64,000 nucleotides of DNA from an uncultured Lachnospiraceae bacterium (GCA_910585075.1 CAJUED010000008.1:1-64000); one strand, 5' to 3'; counted from the first letter of the stretch, positions 7,843 through 16,660 are shown. The notes: a model not told the origin generated them from the sequence alone. Translations and numbers: made by a program.

Positions 7843-9213
7843 CTATCTGTAAATAAATTTTAGCTTTCCCAGGCGAATTTCATCGCCTGGCTCGATTATT
7901 TCCGATGCATTCGGCATAAGACGCATTCCATTTCGAAAGGTCCCGTTGGTTGAATTGAGATCTGAAATATAAATTCTGTTTCCGTCCCTGAAAAATTTAG
8001 CATGCATACGGCTTATACTCTTTTCGTCAATCACCATATCCACCGCGCCTGCCAGTTTTCCAACGGTCAAAGGAAGTTTTCCCAAATCAATATGGCACTT
8101 TATTTTCTTATCCATACTGTACAGTTTATTTTCACAATTTTCTGTCCATGGAATAAAAACCGTATTTCCCATATCCGGGGCAGGTGCAGGCTCATCATTT
8201 TCATAAGTAGGCATATAATACCTTTCTTCTCCGGCTCCCTCCTGCTCCTGTTCGTTTTTCCTATTATGCAACAGCGGATAAAAGTACCATATAACAGCAC
8301 ATAATGCCATGATGCCCAGCAAAATTAAACCGCCTGTCAGATAGATTTCTTCTTCATAGGACAAGGGGTAAAAATACATAACATAAATCAAAAAGCCCGA
8401 ACCCACCCCACTGGCGCCCAAAACTGCCAGCATCTTTTTTAAAGACCTTTTACTTTTATATGTATTCCCATACACATTATTATCCGTATTATTAAACGCA
8501 CTATTATGCGTATTTTCATTTGTATTTTTATATAGATTCTCCTTCGCAGCGTCCGCCCCGGACACAGGCGTCTCGTATAGTTCTCCATTTTTTTCATTGC
8601 ATTTCGTTTTGTATTTCGTTTCGTCCGACAAAAGGATTTTTGAAAAATCAGTCCTGTTGCTTTCTTCACCCTTAACTACATCATCCTGAAACCATTTTAA
8701 TACCTCGTCCAATACGAACTGTTCCCGATTCATTAAGTCGGCTATCTTATATACGGTCTCCACCGCTTCTACGTCCTCGCCGTCCACTCCGCCCATAAAG
8801 AAATCCATCAGACCTGAAAACCCATTCTCATTTGCGTCAGGATAATATAAAAAAGAATACTCACCGGTTTCAACATCCTGAAAAATATATTCAGGCGATA
8901 AGAGCAGGCAATTCCCATCCAATAAATACTTTTGGAGCATATCATTTACTACCTTCAACTGAACAAAAAAATTGCAAAGTTGTTTCATACCAATGCTTTT
9001 TCCATCATATATACTGGAAAGACTTTGTTTGGAAGTAATTTCATAATACAAGAGTATTTCTCCATTGATATGTCTTTCCTGGCTCACAAGTAATCCTTTT
9101 ATTTTATTTTCCGTCACCATTTTGCGCTGATAAACATTTTCCGTCAGACCGCCATTATTTTTTATAATCAAGTAATTATGCCTGTAATCTTTATAATACA
9201 TTACATCCAACAT
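7843..9213 (-). CDS. DUF6382/FHA-domain membrane protein of the Tad cluster
   Basis: A 456-residue protein, last gene of the pilus operon. The N-terminal 190 residues resemble DUF6382 (MLDVMYYKDYRHNYLII). A low-complexity Asn/Thr-rich stretch (about 225-255) leads to two transmembrane helices (about 263-285 and 290-312). The C-terminal 90 residues form a forkhead-associated domain with SRMHAKFF and DLNSTNGTFRNG, including the Arg, Ser, His and Asn residues that bind phosphothreonine. It presumably couples pilus assembly to Ser/Thr phosphorylation at the membrane. Relatives with this architecture are common beside Firmicute Tad genes. The start is one base after the preceding stop. Confidence 0.85.
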   Translation of the reverse strand: MLDVMYYKDYRHNYLIIKNNGGLTENVYQRKMVTENKIKGLLVSQERHINGEILLYYEITSKQSLSSIYDGKSIGMKQLCNFFVQLKVVNDMLQKYLLDGNCLLLSPEYIFQDVETGEYSFLYYPDANENGFSGLMDFFMGGVDGEDVEAVETVYKIADLMNREQFVLDEVLKWFQDDVVKGEESNRTDFSKILLSDETKYKTKCNEKNGELYETPVSGADAAKENLYKNTNENTHNSAFNNTDNNVYGNTYKSKRSLKKMLAVLGASGVGSGFLIYVMYFYPLSYEEEIYLTGGLILLGIMALCAVIWYFYPLLHNRKNEQEQEGAGEERYYMPTYENDEPAPAPDMGNTVFIPWTENCENKLYSMDKKIKCHIDLGKLPLTVGKLAGAVDMVIDEKSISRMHAKFFRDGNRIYISDLNSTNGTFRNGMRLMPNASEIIEPGDEIRLGKLKFIYR

Positions 9214-9214
9214 T

Positions 9215-9634
9215 TTATTTTCTCTCCTCCCTTATCATCGATACCGGATTGTATCTCCGTATATTTTTTGTAATAAAATGTGTATCGCCCTTTTCCTTAG
9301 CCTGCACCAGAACACTGTCGCCATTTACCCTGTATACACTTCCATCTGCAGGAAAAAAAGGATAAAAATTTTGCTTATAGGCTAATCTTTTTTCAACATA
9401 TTCTTCCGCCTGCCAGGGATTTTTCTCTTTTTCTCCATAAATAACCTCCCCATAATCTTCTTCTCCCCAGGAAAAGCTTCCCGCCCGCATACCCAGCAAA
9501 AAATTATCCTGGGATATGGCGCTCCTGCAATATAAAAACAGGGCGGCCAAAATAATCATCAGATACAAAAATAATATAATAGGCATAATAAAAGATGCCT
9601 CTACCGTAAAATATCCCTTCAATTTTTTATGCAT
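9215..9634 (-). CDS. TadE-like minor pilin/assembly protein
   Basis: A 139-residue protein with the TadE-like signature GYFTVEASFIMPIILFLYL near the N-terminus: a short basic leader, a glutamate at the +5-type position, then a single transmembrane helix (about 14-35). The remainder is hydrophilic and should lie outside the membrane. It overlaps the prepilin peptidase gene by 8 bp and is followed after one base by the FHA gene, so these are translationally linked. Role: pseudopilin or pilus-assembly accessory, processed by the neighbouring peptidase. Confidence 0.8.
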   Translation of the reverse strand: MHKKLKGYFTVEASFIMPIILFLYLMIILAALFLYCRSAISQDNFLLGMRAGSFSWGEEDYGEVIYGEKEKNPWQAEEYVEKRLAYKQNFYPFFPADGSVYRVNGDSVLVQAKEKGDTHFITKNIRRYNPVSMIREERK

Positions 9635-10055
9635 ATATAAGTACTACCTCCATTCCCAATAATAAAAAGGGGATAAAAGGAATTGGCTCTCTTTTTCCTT
9701 TAAGCAGGCAAAAGCCGGCCCAAATTCCCGACAGGGTCATCCCAATCCATACCGTCAGTCCGGTAAACCATCCTCCTGTCCACAATCCTAAACCTATCAC
9801 CGTCATTCCATCCCCATACCCTACGCTCTCCCCGGTCAAAAACCCCAATAGCAGCAGAAAACCGCCTGGCAGCAGACACCCGCCTGTTTCATACCAGTTA
9901 AAATTCCCCGTTACCATCCGAAACAGAAAACCAAGACTCACAAAAAATACAACCTTATAAGTGGATATTTCCTTCGCCCTGATATCCTCCGCCGACAGTC
10001 TGCCAAGAAATAAAAGACTTATACTGCATGCAATTTTATAACCCACTTCTTTCAT
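9627..10055 (-). CDS. A24 family prepilin peptidase (TadV/CpaA type)
   Basis: A 142-residue integral membrane aspartyl protease that removes prepilin leaders. Both catalytic aspartates are visible: Asp24 in AEDIRAKEIS and Asp82 in GYGDGM, the GxGD motif. There are about five transmembrane segments. The length fits the short TadV/CpaA branch, which lacks the N-methylation domain. It overlaps the downstream TadE-like gene by 8 bp. Confidence 0.9.
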   Translation of the reverse strand: MKEVGYKIACSISLLFLGRLSAEDIRAKEISTYKVVFFVSLGFLFRMVTGNFNWYETGGCLLPGGFLLLLGFLTGESVGYGDGMTVIGLGLWTGGWFTGLTVWIGMTLSGIWAGFCLLKGKREPIPFIPFLLLGMEVVLIYA

Positions 10056-10117
10056 ACCTGCTTTCCACAGTCACAGCAATTCTATCTCGAAGATTACACT
10101 CCTCTGAGGCCTGTTCC

Positions 10118-10972
10118 TTATCCGGCGCACTTACTGCAGGCGCCATAGCCTTCCGCTTCCCTTAATGGAATCATATAAACGGTTCTTTTTAGAGCGGAAC
10201 AATCCGCCTGCCCATGATAGCTCTTTCCATCCGCCGTAATATAGACGATACTACCCTTTTGGGGCTTGCATCTTTGACAGGCATAATATTTTCCTCCTCC
10301 GGTATTTCTTAAGGACAGTATCTTTTCATAATCTACTGCCCGTACCTTTACCTTTAAATAAGTACAATCATAAGACATATGATATTTACTTCCTGTTTCT
10401 GTTACATACACATAAATTTCCTGTTCTCCGCCACCCTCCGCGCCTCCTTTGGTATAACCTACCCAGGCATGGCTGAAAAACCTGTCTTTTACAGTAATTT
10501 CCCCAATGGGCAGCCAGTTAATAAATGGCTTCAATCCGTACCGAGCCGTGATTTCAATAAAACTATTTTCATCCATCTCTGATAAACTCTGTAATGTTAT
10601 GCCATCTTCCCCATTTGCCACACATAAATATGGATATATTTGATTTCCCAGATAATCTTTTATCTGCTTTTCGGCTGATGGGCATGTCCCATTTGCATAT
10701 TTAACCTGGTATCCCGCAAAAGCACAGTTATTCCCTGATAAGAAAAGCGCTTCCTGCATATTGCACTGAAAGCGGACCGCCTCCAGGCTAAGGAGAACCG
10801 TCATCATAAAGAACAGGAAAACAGGCAGAGCAAGGCTTCCCTCTACCGCCATACTTCCCTTGGATTTCCCGGAAGAAAAGAAAAATGCTCTCTTAATAAA
10901 ACTGGCCGAAGATTTTCTTATTTTGCTATTATTTCCTTTGATACTTTTTTTGAGAGAAGGGACCTTTATCAT
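10118..10972 (-). CDS. TadE-like pseudopilin with duplicated Cys-rich C-terminal motif
   Basis: A 284-residue protein. After a basic N-terminal stretch comes GSMAVEGSLALPVFLFFMMTV (about 39-59), the TadE-like processing site and transmembrane helix. The C-terminal third contains two copies of a motif: an extended strand, YH, four residues on a Cys, then LK, and about 30 residues later a CxxC (KYHMSYDCTYLK with CQRC; SYHGQADCSALK with CSKC). This Cys arrangement resembles small zinc-binding tails seen on some extracellular proteins. The ribosome-binding site is weak, so the start is less certain than the frame. Confidence 0.75.
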   Translation of the reverse strand: MIKVPSLKKSIKGNNSKIRKSSASFIKRAFFFSSGKSKGSMAVEGSLALPVFLFFMMTVLLSLEAVRFQCNMQEALFLSGNNCAFAGYQVKYANGTCPSAEKQIKDYLGNQIYPYLCVANGEDGITLQSLSEMDENSFIEITARYGLKPFINWLPIGEITVKDRFFSHAWVGYTKGGAEGGGEQEIYVYVTETGSKYHMSYDCTYLKVKVRAVDYEKILSLRNTGGGKYYACQRCKPQKGSIVYITADGKSYHGQADCSALKRTVYMIPLREAEGYGACSKCAG

Positions 10973-11088
10973 TTTTTCACTTTGCTCTGTCTAAAGAGAG
11001 CATTTTTCCTTTCTTCCGGGTTTGTACCAATCTATATACGGTCTGGCCCTGATAAAAAATTCTCTGCACTATCTTAGAATGCAGTATT

Positions 11089-12477
11089 TTAGAAATATCC
11101 ATATTTTCGCCTGATAAAATAATGGCTCAAATAACTTCCCCGGGCAGTGACCTCAGCCTCATATCTCTCTATGCACCAATCCATCCTGAAATTTTTATTA
11201 CTGTCCCGAAGCCTGATATCCATTTCCATAATATCCATAGCCCGCAAATTCATATTTTTCTCCCCGGCAAGCAAAACCATGCTGGCAAGATATTGCCCAT
11301 AGTCCCAGCCGCCTGCACCACTGCTGCCGTACAGCTCTCCGCCTAATACCCGGCTCACGCTCATAACATGGCCTTCTTTTCTCACAGGTACACATCCTCC
11401 TGCATAGATTGTCCGCAGATCACCAATACTTTCGAGAAAGGCGCAGGCATACAGAATACTTTCCGCCACGGGCTCCTTAAATTCCGCTTTTAGCTGAACC
11501 GCCTGCAACATCTCCGCTGCTGCCACAGCCTGTGCCCGTAAATCTCCATCTGCCAAAGCGCAGGCTGCATTATCAGCAAAGCGTAGTTCAAATAATGCGC
11601 CTGCCACGGCTTTTACATTTTCCAGGTCGGAATCCTTTCCCTTGGCTATGTATTCTAACTGACAGGAAAGGAAGGAATCTTCTCTTGGATTCCCGAAATA
11701 CCCCATCTTGTCAAAAAGATAGGAAAGAAATAAATCCTCATCATCCCTGTAGTCCCGTTCTTTACTGTCCGTATTTTCTATCTGGCGGTGAGAAATATAT
11801 TCCCCCAGAGAAACCTTGGCAGGACTTACGGACGAAAGGTCAGCCTGGGCCAGAAATAAGACGTCGCTTCCTACAAGCCCATATACCCAATCCGCCGGAT
11901 TCGACAGCGAAACCTCCTGCCATTCACCCTCCTCGTTTTGTATAAGCGGGAGCTCCATCCCCGCCAATTGCTCCATAATACTGCTCCACTGAGCCAGGGG
12001 CGAGGACCTCTGCAATGCGCGTATCTCATTCATTTGCCCAAACACTTCTCCCTCCTTACCGGAAATACCTGCGTCCTCCACATAGCAGACAGCCTGACTG
12101 CGCATAGATAAGCCTAAATCGGCTGCCGCCGTCTCAAAGGAAGGGATCGTCACCTTTTCAAAGGCAAGATTTCCCCATGGTGAATCTCGCTCCCCTAAGA
12201 CCGCTGAGGTGTTTTCTTCTATATAATATCCAAGCCTTCCCTCTACATTTGCAATAGCGGGCTCCTTTTCCAAATAAGAAGCATCTATATAAATAAGGTC
12301 ATACCTTTCCAAAAGCCCTATGTGAAATTCCGATAAGACCGCATTCATTCCGGTATCCACGGCGCATTCATACCTGACCCTTACCCCATTTCTGATTGCA
12401 TTTCCTGTAAGCAGCAGCACGAATCCTGTGAGCAGTGAAACTGACAGGGCTAAAAATACCGTTAAATACCCTCTCAT
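11089..12477 (-). CDS. DUF5702 family Tad-cluster protein
   Basis: A 462-residue protein starting MRGYLTVFLALSVSLLTGFVLLL, a TadG/TadE-like single transmembrane anchor. A long extracytoplasmic region with no enzyme motif follows. This matches DUF5702 proteins, which occur in Lachnospiraceae Tad clusters between the Flp pilin and TadE-like genes. Its ATG shares one base with the stop codon of the Flp pilin gene (TGATG), so the two are translationally coupled. It is probably a minor structural or assembly component. Confidence 0.78.
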   Translation of the reverse strand: MRGYLTVFLALSVSLLTGFVLLLTGNAIRNGVRVRYECAVDTGMNAVLSEFHIGLLERYDLIYIDASYLEKEPAIANVEGRLGYYIEENTSAVLGERDSPWGNLAFEKVTIPSFETAAADLGLSMRSQAVCYVEDAGISGKEGEVFGQMNEIRALQRSSPLAQWSSIMEQLAGMELPLIQNEEGEWQEVSLSNPADWVYGLVGSDVLFLAQADLSSVSPAKVSLGEYISHRQIENTDSKERDYRDDEDLFLSYLFDKMGYFGNPREDSFLSCQLEYIAKGKDSDLENVKAVAGALFELRFADNAACALADGDLRAQAVAAAEMLQAVQLKAEFKEPVAESILYACAFLESIGDLRTIYAGGCVPVRKEGHVMSVSRVLGGELYGSSGAGGWDYGQYLASMVLLAGEKNMNLRAMDIMEMDIRLRDSNKNFRMDWCIERYEAEVTARGSYLSHYFIRRKYGYF

Positions 12478-12662
12478 CAGGACAAAATAGCTGCGCTGTC
12501 CGCAGAAATTTTTTCAAATATAGTAGCTGCAAGCTCGCGAATTTGTGTCTTAAATATCAGTACAAGACCTATTAACACCACAATGATCAATATCATTTCC
12601 ACAGTTCCCATACCCGAATTGTCTTTCCACAGTTCCCATAATTTGTTCAATTTTCTTTTCAT
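12477..12662 (-). CDS. Flp-type (type IVb) major pilin
   Basis: A 61-residue prepilin. After a basic leader (MKRKLNKLWELWKDNSG) comes the processing site G/MGTVE, with the glutamate at +5 of the mature pilin, then a hydrophobic helix (VEMILIIVVLIGLVLIF) and a short tail. Cleavage by the neighbouring A24 peptidase after the glycine would leave about 44 residues. The start is the ATG after GGAGG. An in-frame ATG lies within AAATGGAGG four codons earlier, but then no ribosome-binding site would remain. It is the structural subunit of the Tad pilus. Confidence 0.88.
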   Translation of the reverse strand: MKRKLNKLWELWKDNSGMGTVEMILIIVVLIGLVLIFKTQIRELAATIFEKISADSAAILS

Positions 12663-12706
12663 TTTAACCTCCATTTCCGAGCGTTTATGCGATGGGCAAT
12701 ATAAAT

Positions 12707-12760
12707 CTGCAATCTACAGCAAATACCAGATTTGCCGCAAATTTCAGATTTGTCGCAAAC
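12707..12760 (-). repeat. Three 18-bp tandem repeats upstream of the Flp pilin gene
   Basis: On the minus strand three consecutive 18-mers, GTTTGCGACAAATCTGAA, ATTTGCGGCAAATCTGGT and ATTTGCTGTAGATTGCAG, fill part of the pilin leader. They lie 45-98 bp upstream of the pilin ATG. They share the (A/G)TTTGC core seen in leader family A. Confidence 0.75.
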
Positions 12761-12846
12761 TTAATTTTGCGTTACCATCAAGCAATTGTGACGCTCCGAC
12801 ACAAATTTGATTATTTTATCCTTCATTTTCTTTTGTTAACAGTTTC

Positions 12847-12917
12847 TATAGTCAACAACATCAGAAATTGCCTTTTGCAAGAGCCGGAAAGAACAAATTA
12901 TTATGTTGTTTACTATA
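12847..12917 (+). mobile_element. MITE-like family C, short copy with terminal inverted repeats
   Basis: A 71-bp element bounded by TATAGTCAACAACAT (12847-12861) and ATGTTGTTTACTATA (12903-12917), 14 of 15 positions complementary. Its interior (AGAAATTGCC then GCAAGAGCCGGAAAGA) matches the reverse complement of the copy at 45253-45355, minus an internal stretch of about 32 bp. It sits in the gap between the TadC and Flp pilin genes. It has no coding capacity. Confidence 0.75.
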
Positions 12918-12927
12918 ATTTTCATGG

Positions 12928-14340
12928 CTAAATACTTCCAAATCCCAGATAAGCAGGCGCAAGTACCAGCAGCATTACAAGTGCCAGCATCAGCATCATA
13001 GGGAAAAGCAGTTTTGTACTTGCCTCCTCCCCAGCCTTTCTCGCCAGGTTCTTCCTGTCCTCCTGTGCATCATCAGCTTCTTTTGCCAGAAGCATAAGTA
13101 GCTGATCATTTCCCTGCTTCAATTGCACTGCCAAAAGAAAGCTAAGCCTACGGTATCTCATTTCACCGCACCGTCTTCCAAAATCTTGATAGACTTGCTC
13201 CTCCATCACACCATTTTCCAACTGGTAACAGGAAATCTCCATTTCTTTCAGCAAATAAAATTCTTCTCCTTGCTTTACCTTGCGCCGTTTTTTCCAGGGC
13301 TTTTTCCCCCGTTCCTTTTCCTGCTCCTGCCATTTCACATAATCCGCCCTCATTCTGAGAAAAGCCCTTCTCACCGTTAGACCGGCGGATAAATACAGAC
13401 TAAGTTTGCTGACAAATCCCGGATAAGCTGTAATTAACTGACGATTTCTTTCTTTGCAGCTTTTCCCCAAATCACTTTCCATTCCTCTGCCAACGAAAAG
13501 ACTTCCAAGAAGAAATAAGAAAAATAAAAAAATACCGCTATCCTGTTTTACTTCTTTCCACACAATGCTCTTTCCCAGCAGACGCTCAGGCAGTACAATT
13601 TGTTTTCGGCTCTTTCCATCCGCATCTTCCTGTAAAACTATCTCCTCTAAAGCCTTAAAAAAGCGGTCTTCCTCCCCTAACTTTTCCGGCAGAAGAAATA
13701 CTTCATATGTAAAAACAGTTCTCTCCCGTCCTCCTGTAACCGTCACGCTTAAACTAATTTTTTCTCCTTCTTTCCCAATATCACCTCTGTTTATCTGCCC
13801 ATTTGCATTGATTTTTCCACTGTCGCCACTGCTCCATATAAGTCCATAGGGATATCCTGAAACAGCGGATACCAGGTTTAAATCTCCTGTCACATGACTA
13901 AGGTCAGTATTTTCATTTTTGATGATATCGGGGAGCGTCCGGCAGAGTTCTTCTTTTAAGGCATCATCTTCTTCCTTCGTCAGCTCCCTTTCCTCCACCA
14001 GAAAGGGAATTTCTCTGCTCCAATTTTCTGTCTCTGCGCGCAGTATGATTCTATAATCCCCCACACCCTTTTCATTTCTGACAAGCCATGCCCCTTCCGC
14101 CATTTTCCCCTCCATCCGGCTGCACAAATGAAGGCAGATAGCGGACACAATCCCAATAGTTAAAATCATAAATATAAACGCCAATTTTCTGATTTGGAAA
14201 TTGTCATACAGCTCCTCTGCATTTTCCAGAGGATGTAGCTGCGATAATGCCTTATATATTTTAGGATCCCGTTTTTTACCTGTAATAGGCTTTATCTTTC
14301 GGTAAATCCCTGCTGCAAGGGAAGAAAATGGATTTCTCAT
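12928..14340 (-). CDS. TadC-like inner-membrane platform protein with an Ig-like insertion
   Basis: A protein of about 470 residues. The C-terminal 200 residues are a type II secretion system F domain as in TadC (ITAYPGFVSKLSLYLSAGLTVRRAF, then hydrophobic helices ending LMLALVMLLVLAPAYLGF). Between the first transmembrane helix (about 50-72) and the second (about 270-288) lies an unusual region of about 190 residues. It contains LIWSSGDSGKINANGQI, which resembles a bacterial Ig-like (BIG2) repeat and would face outside. The start MRNPFSSLAAG is nine bases after a GCAGAAATG box like those of leader family B. In-frame ATGs further upstream (to 14388) remain possible. Confidence 0.82.
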   Translation of the reverse strand: MRNPFSSLAAGIYRKIKPITGKKRDPKIYKALSQLHPLENAEELYDNFQIRKLAFIFMILTIGIVSAICLHLCSRMEGKMAEGAWLVRNEKGVGDYRIILRAETENWSREIPFLVEERELTKEEDDALKEELCRTLPDIIKNENTDLSHVTGDLNLVSAVSGYPYGLIWSSGDSGKINANGQINRGDIGKEGEKISLSVTVTGGRERTVFTYEVFLLPEKLGEEDRFFKALEEIVLQEDADGKSRKQIVLPERLLGKSIVWKEVKQDSGIFLFFLFLLGSLFVGRGMESDLGKSCKERNRQLITAYPGFVSKLSLYLSAGLTVRRAFLRMRADYVKWQEQEKERGKKPWKKRRKVKQGEEFYLLKEMEISCYQLENGVMEEQVYQDFGRRCGEMRYRRLSFLLAVQLKQGNDQLLMLLAKEADDAQEDRKNLARKAGEEASTKLLFPMMLMLALVMLLVLAPAYLGFGSI

Positions 14341-14432
14341 AAAATTGCTCATTTCTGCGCACATGCTCTGCATATGACGAGTTTGCATCCGGTGCGCACG
14401 GACACAAATCCCGCATCAATTTTTCATCTTTT

Positions 14433-15272
14433 TTAAATTTTTATGGATATGATAGAAGCGGAGATAGCATAAGCGCCCAGATAAATAAAAAGACAAATAC
14501 TCATAAACAAAGCGCCCGGCAGCGAATGATACATTCCGTCAAAATAACCCGGTGATGCCATGTTAATATAAAACAGTATCAAAAACGGCATAACATTCAT
14601 AATCCTTTGTTCTAATCTCTTTGCACTCAGCAATACGGCAATTTCTTTTTCCGTCTCAAGCTTGTGAACGATAACATCCGCCGTTTTTTCCATAATAGAA
14701 GCCATATTTCCGCTGCTTTTCTGAGAAATTTCATAAACTTGGGCAAATTCATTTATTTCCTCAATCTCCAGCTCATTGCCTATCTTCTGCCAAAGTGTTG
14801 AAAAAGCTATATTATTTTCTCTCCCCGACTTCAATATACTTATCATCCGACACACGCAGCTGTCTTTGCCAAACAGGGCCTTCATATCCTGATAGCTTGA
14901 CAGAAATGCATTTTCTGCTGAATATCCTGCCTTTTGCCCGGTAGCGGCCAGCAGCATAAGCTCCTTAAACTGTTCCCGCGCCTCCTCCCTCTTTTTTTCC
15001 AGAAGGGCTCTTTTTTCCATTTGATAGTACCAATACCCCACCCCCAAAAGAGGAAGGAGGAACCAAATGGAACGATAAAAGAAATAATCAAAAAGCAAGA
15101 CAATAAAAATACTTTTCCCAATCAGCCACTGTTTTTCTTTTCCCCCAACCGGCAAGAGTCCTGACCAAAGTTCGCACTTCTTCTCATACTTTTGCCCGGG
15201 CTTATCCTTGGGCTTATGCCCGAGCTTATGCTCGTATTTACCCTGATTCCGTCCGGTTAAGCTTGTCCACAT
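14433..15272 (-). CDS. TadB-like inner-membrane platform protein
   Basis: A 279-residue type II secretion F-domain protein. Two hydrophobic helices near residues 53-75, a central domain with GYSAENAFLSSYQDM and SSGNMASIMEKTADVI, and two C-terminal helices match TadB. The first 35 residues include a charged run of four-residue units (HKLG, HKPK, DKPG, QKYE) encoded by imperfect 12-bp repeats at about 15188-15240. The start overlaps the cpaF stop by 35 bp and has GGGGGAG seven bases upstream. With TadC it forms the membrane platform that CpaF drives. Confidence 0.88.
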   Translation of the reverse strand: MWTSLTGRNQGKYEHKLGHKPKDKPGQKYEKKCELWSGLLPVGGKEKQWLIGKSIFIVLLFDYFFYRSIWFLLPLLGVGYWYYQMEKRALLEKKREEAREQFKELMLLAATGQKAGYSAENAFLSSYQDMKALFGKDSCVCRMISILKSGRENNIAFSTLWQKIGNELEIEEINEFAQVYEISQKSSGNMASIMEKTADVIVHKLETEKEIAVLLSAKRLEQRIMNVMPFLILFYINMASPGYFDGMYHSLPGALFMSICLFIYLGAYAISASIISIKI

Positions 15273-16449
15273 ACCGCATCTCCCCCACCTTCTTCAAGCT
15301 GCCACACCCTTTTCCGTTTTCTGCTATACTCTCCTGTCCAAACCGGTAAATCGTCCGCATTTTCACTTCTCCCTCCGAAAAAGCTGTTGGCTCCGCAATC
15401 TCAAGCACCCGCCGGCTGCCATCCCGCAGCCTCCCCAAATGAACCATCAGGTCAAAACCCGCCGCAATTTGTTTGCGTATGGCGGAAAGGGGCATTTCCA
15501 TTCCCATTAAAACCATAGTTTCCAGACGGCTGACTACATCCCGGACGCTATTGGCATGTACTGTTGTCATGGCACTGTGCCCTACATTTACGCTTTGAAG
15601 CATGTCAACCGCTTCCTTACCCCTCACCTCGCCCACAATGATTCTGTCAGGTCGCATTCGCAGAGAGGCCTTGATCAAATCTCTTATGGTGATTTCTTTA
15701 CAGCCCTCCACATTGGCATTACGCGTTTCAAGACTTACCAGATTAGGAATATTTCTAATCTGCAGCTCCGCGCTGTCCTCGATTGTAATCACCCGCTCCG
15801 TTTCCGGAATAAACTGTGACAGCACATTTAAAAAGGTCGTTTTTCCTGACCCGGTACCGCCGCTTACCAAAATGTTACAGCCTGCCTCCACCATTCTTTT
15901 TAAATCATCTCTGCATTCTGCTGTGAGAGAACCTATGGCAAGAAGCTGAGCCATTGTAATAGGCTGCGGTGGAAAGCGCCTTATGGTCAGAATTGGCCCA
16001 TTCACTGCTACCGGGTCTAAAACTACATTCACCCTTGCTCCATCCGGAAGTCTGGCGTCCACAATCGGCGAAGCTTCGTTCACCACTCGATTGCACCCCG
16101 CCGTAATCTGCCAGATAACATGCTTTAGCTTTTCAGCAGAGTCAAAACAGATATCAAGTTTTTCAATCTTACCATTTTGCTCTATAAAAATTCCTTGCGT
16201 TCCATTTACCATAATTTCCGTCACCTGCGGATTTTCAATAAGCTCCTGGAGAATACCAAGCTGCCGGATGGAATGAAAAATTTCCTTTCGAATCTGCTCC
16301 CTGGCAGTGATTTCCAGATGTCGTCTTTTTCCCTCCTGTATAATTTGTTCGTCAATCAATTCCCTGATTTCGTCTTCACTCATCTGTTTGGAGAGATCCA
16401 GTTTCCCCATAATCATTTCCTGCAGATCCCTATAATCTTTATGATTCAT
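15238..16449 (-). CDS. cpaF: CpaF/TadA-type pilus assembly ATPase
   Basis: A 403-residue GspE/VirB11-family ATPase that powers Flp pilus assembly. It shows the N-terminal domain, a GAR loop (VDARLPDGARVNVVL, about 130-144), Walker A GGTGSGKTT (197-205), Asp/His boxes (ITIEDSAELQI; LRMRPDRIIVGEVRG) and a closing MTTVHAN motif. The start follows GGAGG. The upstream spacer of about 210 bp contains repetitive GC-richer sequence and separates it from the CpaE-like gene, which reads in the same direction. Confidence 0.94.
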   Translation of the reverse strand: MNHKDYRDLQEMIMGKLDLSKQMSEDEIRELIDEQIIQEGKRRHLEITAREQIRKEIFHSIRQLGILQELIENPQVTEIMVNGTQGIFIEQNGKIEKLDICFDSAEKLKHVIWQITAGCNRVVNEASPIVDARLPDGARVNVVLDPVAVNGPILTIRRFPPQPITMAQLLAIGSLTAECRDDLKRMVEAGCNILVSGGTGSGKTTFLNVLSQFIPETERVITIEDSAELQIRNIPNLVSLETRNANVEGCKEITIRDLIKASLRMRPDRIIVGEVRGKEAVDMLQSVNVGHSAMTTVHANSVRDVVSRLETMVLMGMEMPLSAIRKQIAAGFDLMVHLGRLRDGSRRVLEIAEPTAFSEGEVKMRTIYRFGQESIAENGKGCGSLKKVGEMRYVDKLNRTESG

Positions 16450-16549
16450 TTTTCCTCCATTTCTACCTGCTCTCCTTTCGCGCTTTGCGAAGCCTGCTTA
16501 TTAAGTCAACAACCCCGCTCATCAAGCTTGCAACGCTACAGTCGCCAAA

Positions 16550-16650
16550 TGTCTGTAAGTAGCCGCTTGGATCGTTGCTCGCGGGAATCAATACCGCCTC
16601 GTATCACAGGCCCGCCTATTGTACCAAGCGCCGCCTTACTTCGCGAGCCT
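16550..16650 (+). repeat. Intergenic repeat family F, copy 1
   Basis: The spacer between cpaF and the CpaE-like gene contains GCCAAATGTCTGTAAGTAGCCG followed by TTGCTCGCGGGAATCAATACC. The spacer between fliS and flagellin (19315-19440) has the same two blocks with a few substitutions and a longer insert between them. A single later block, ATTGCTTGCGAGAATTGAAA, appears at about 49155. The repeat is non-coding with no ends clear enough to call a transposon. Confidence 0.6.
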
Positions 16651-16660
16651 TTTCATTAAG

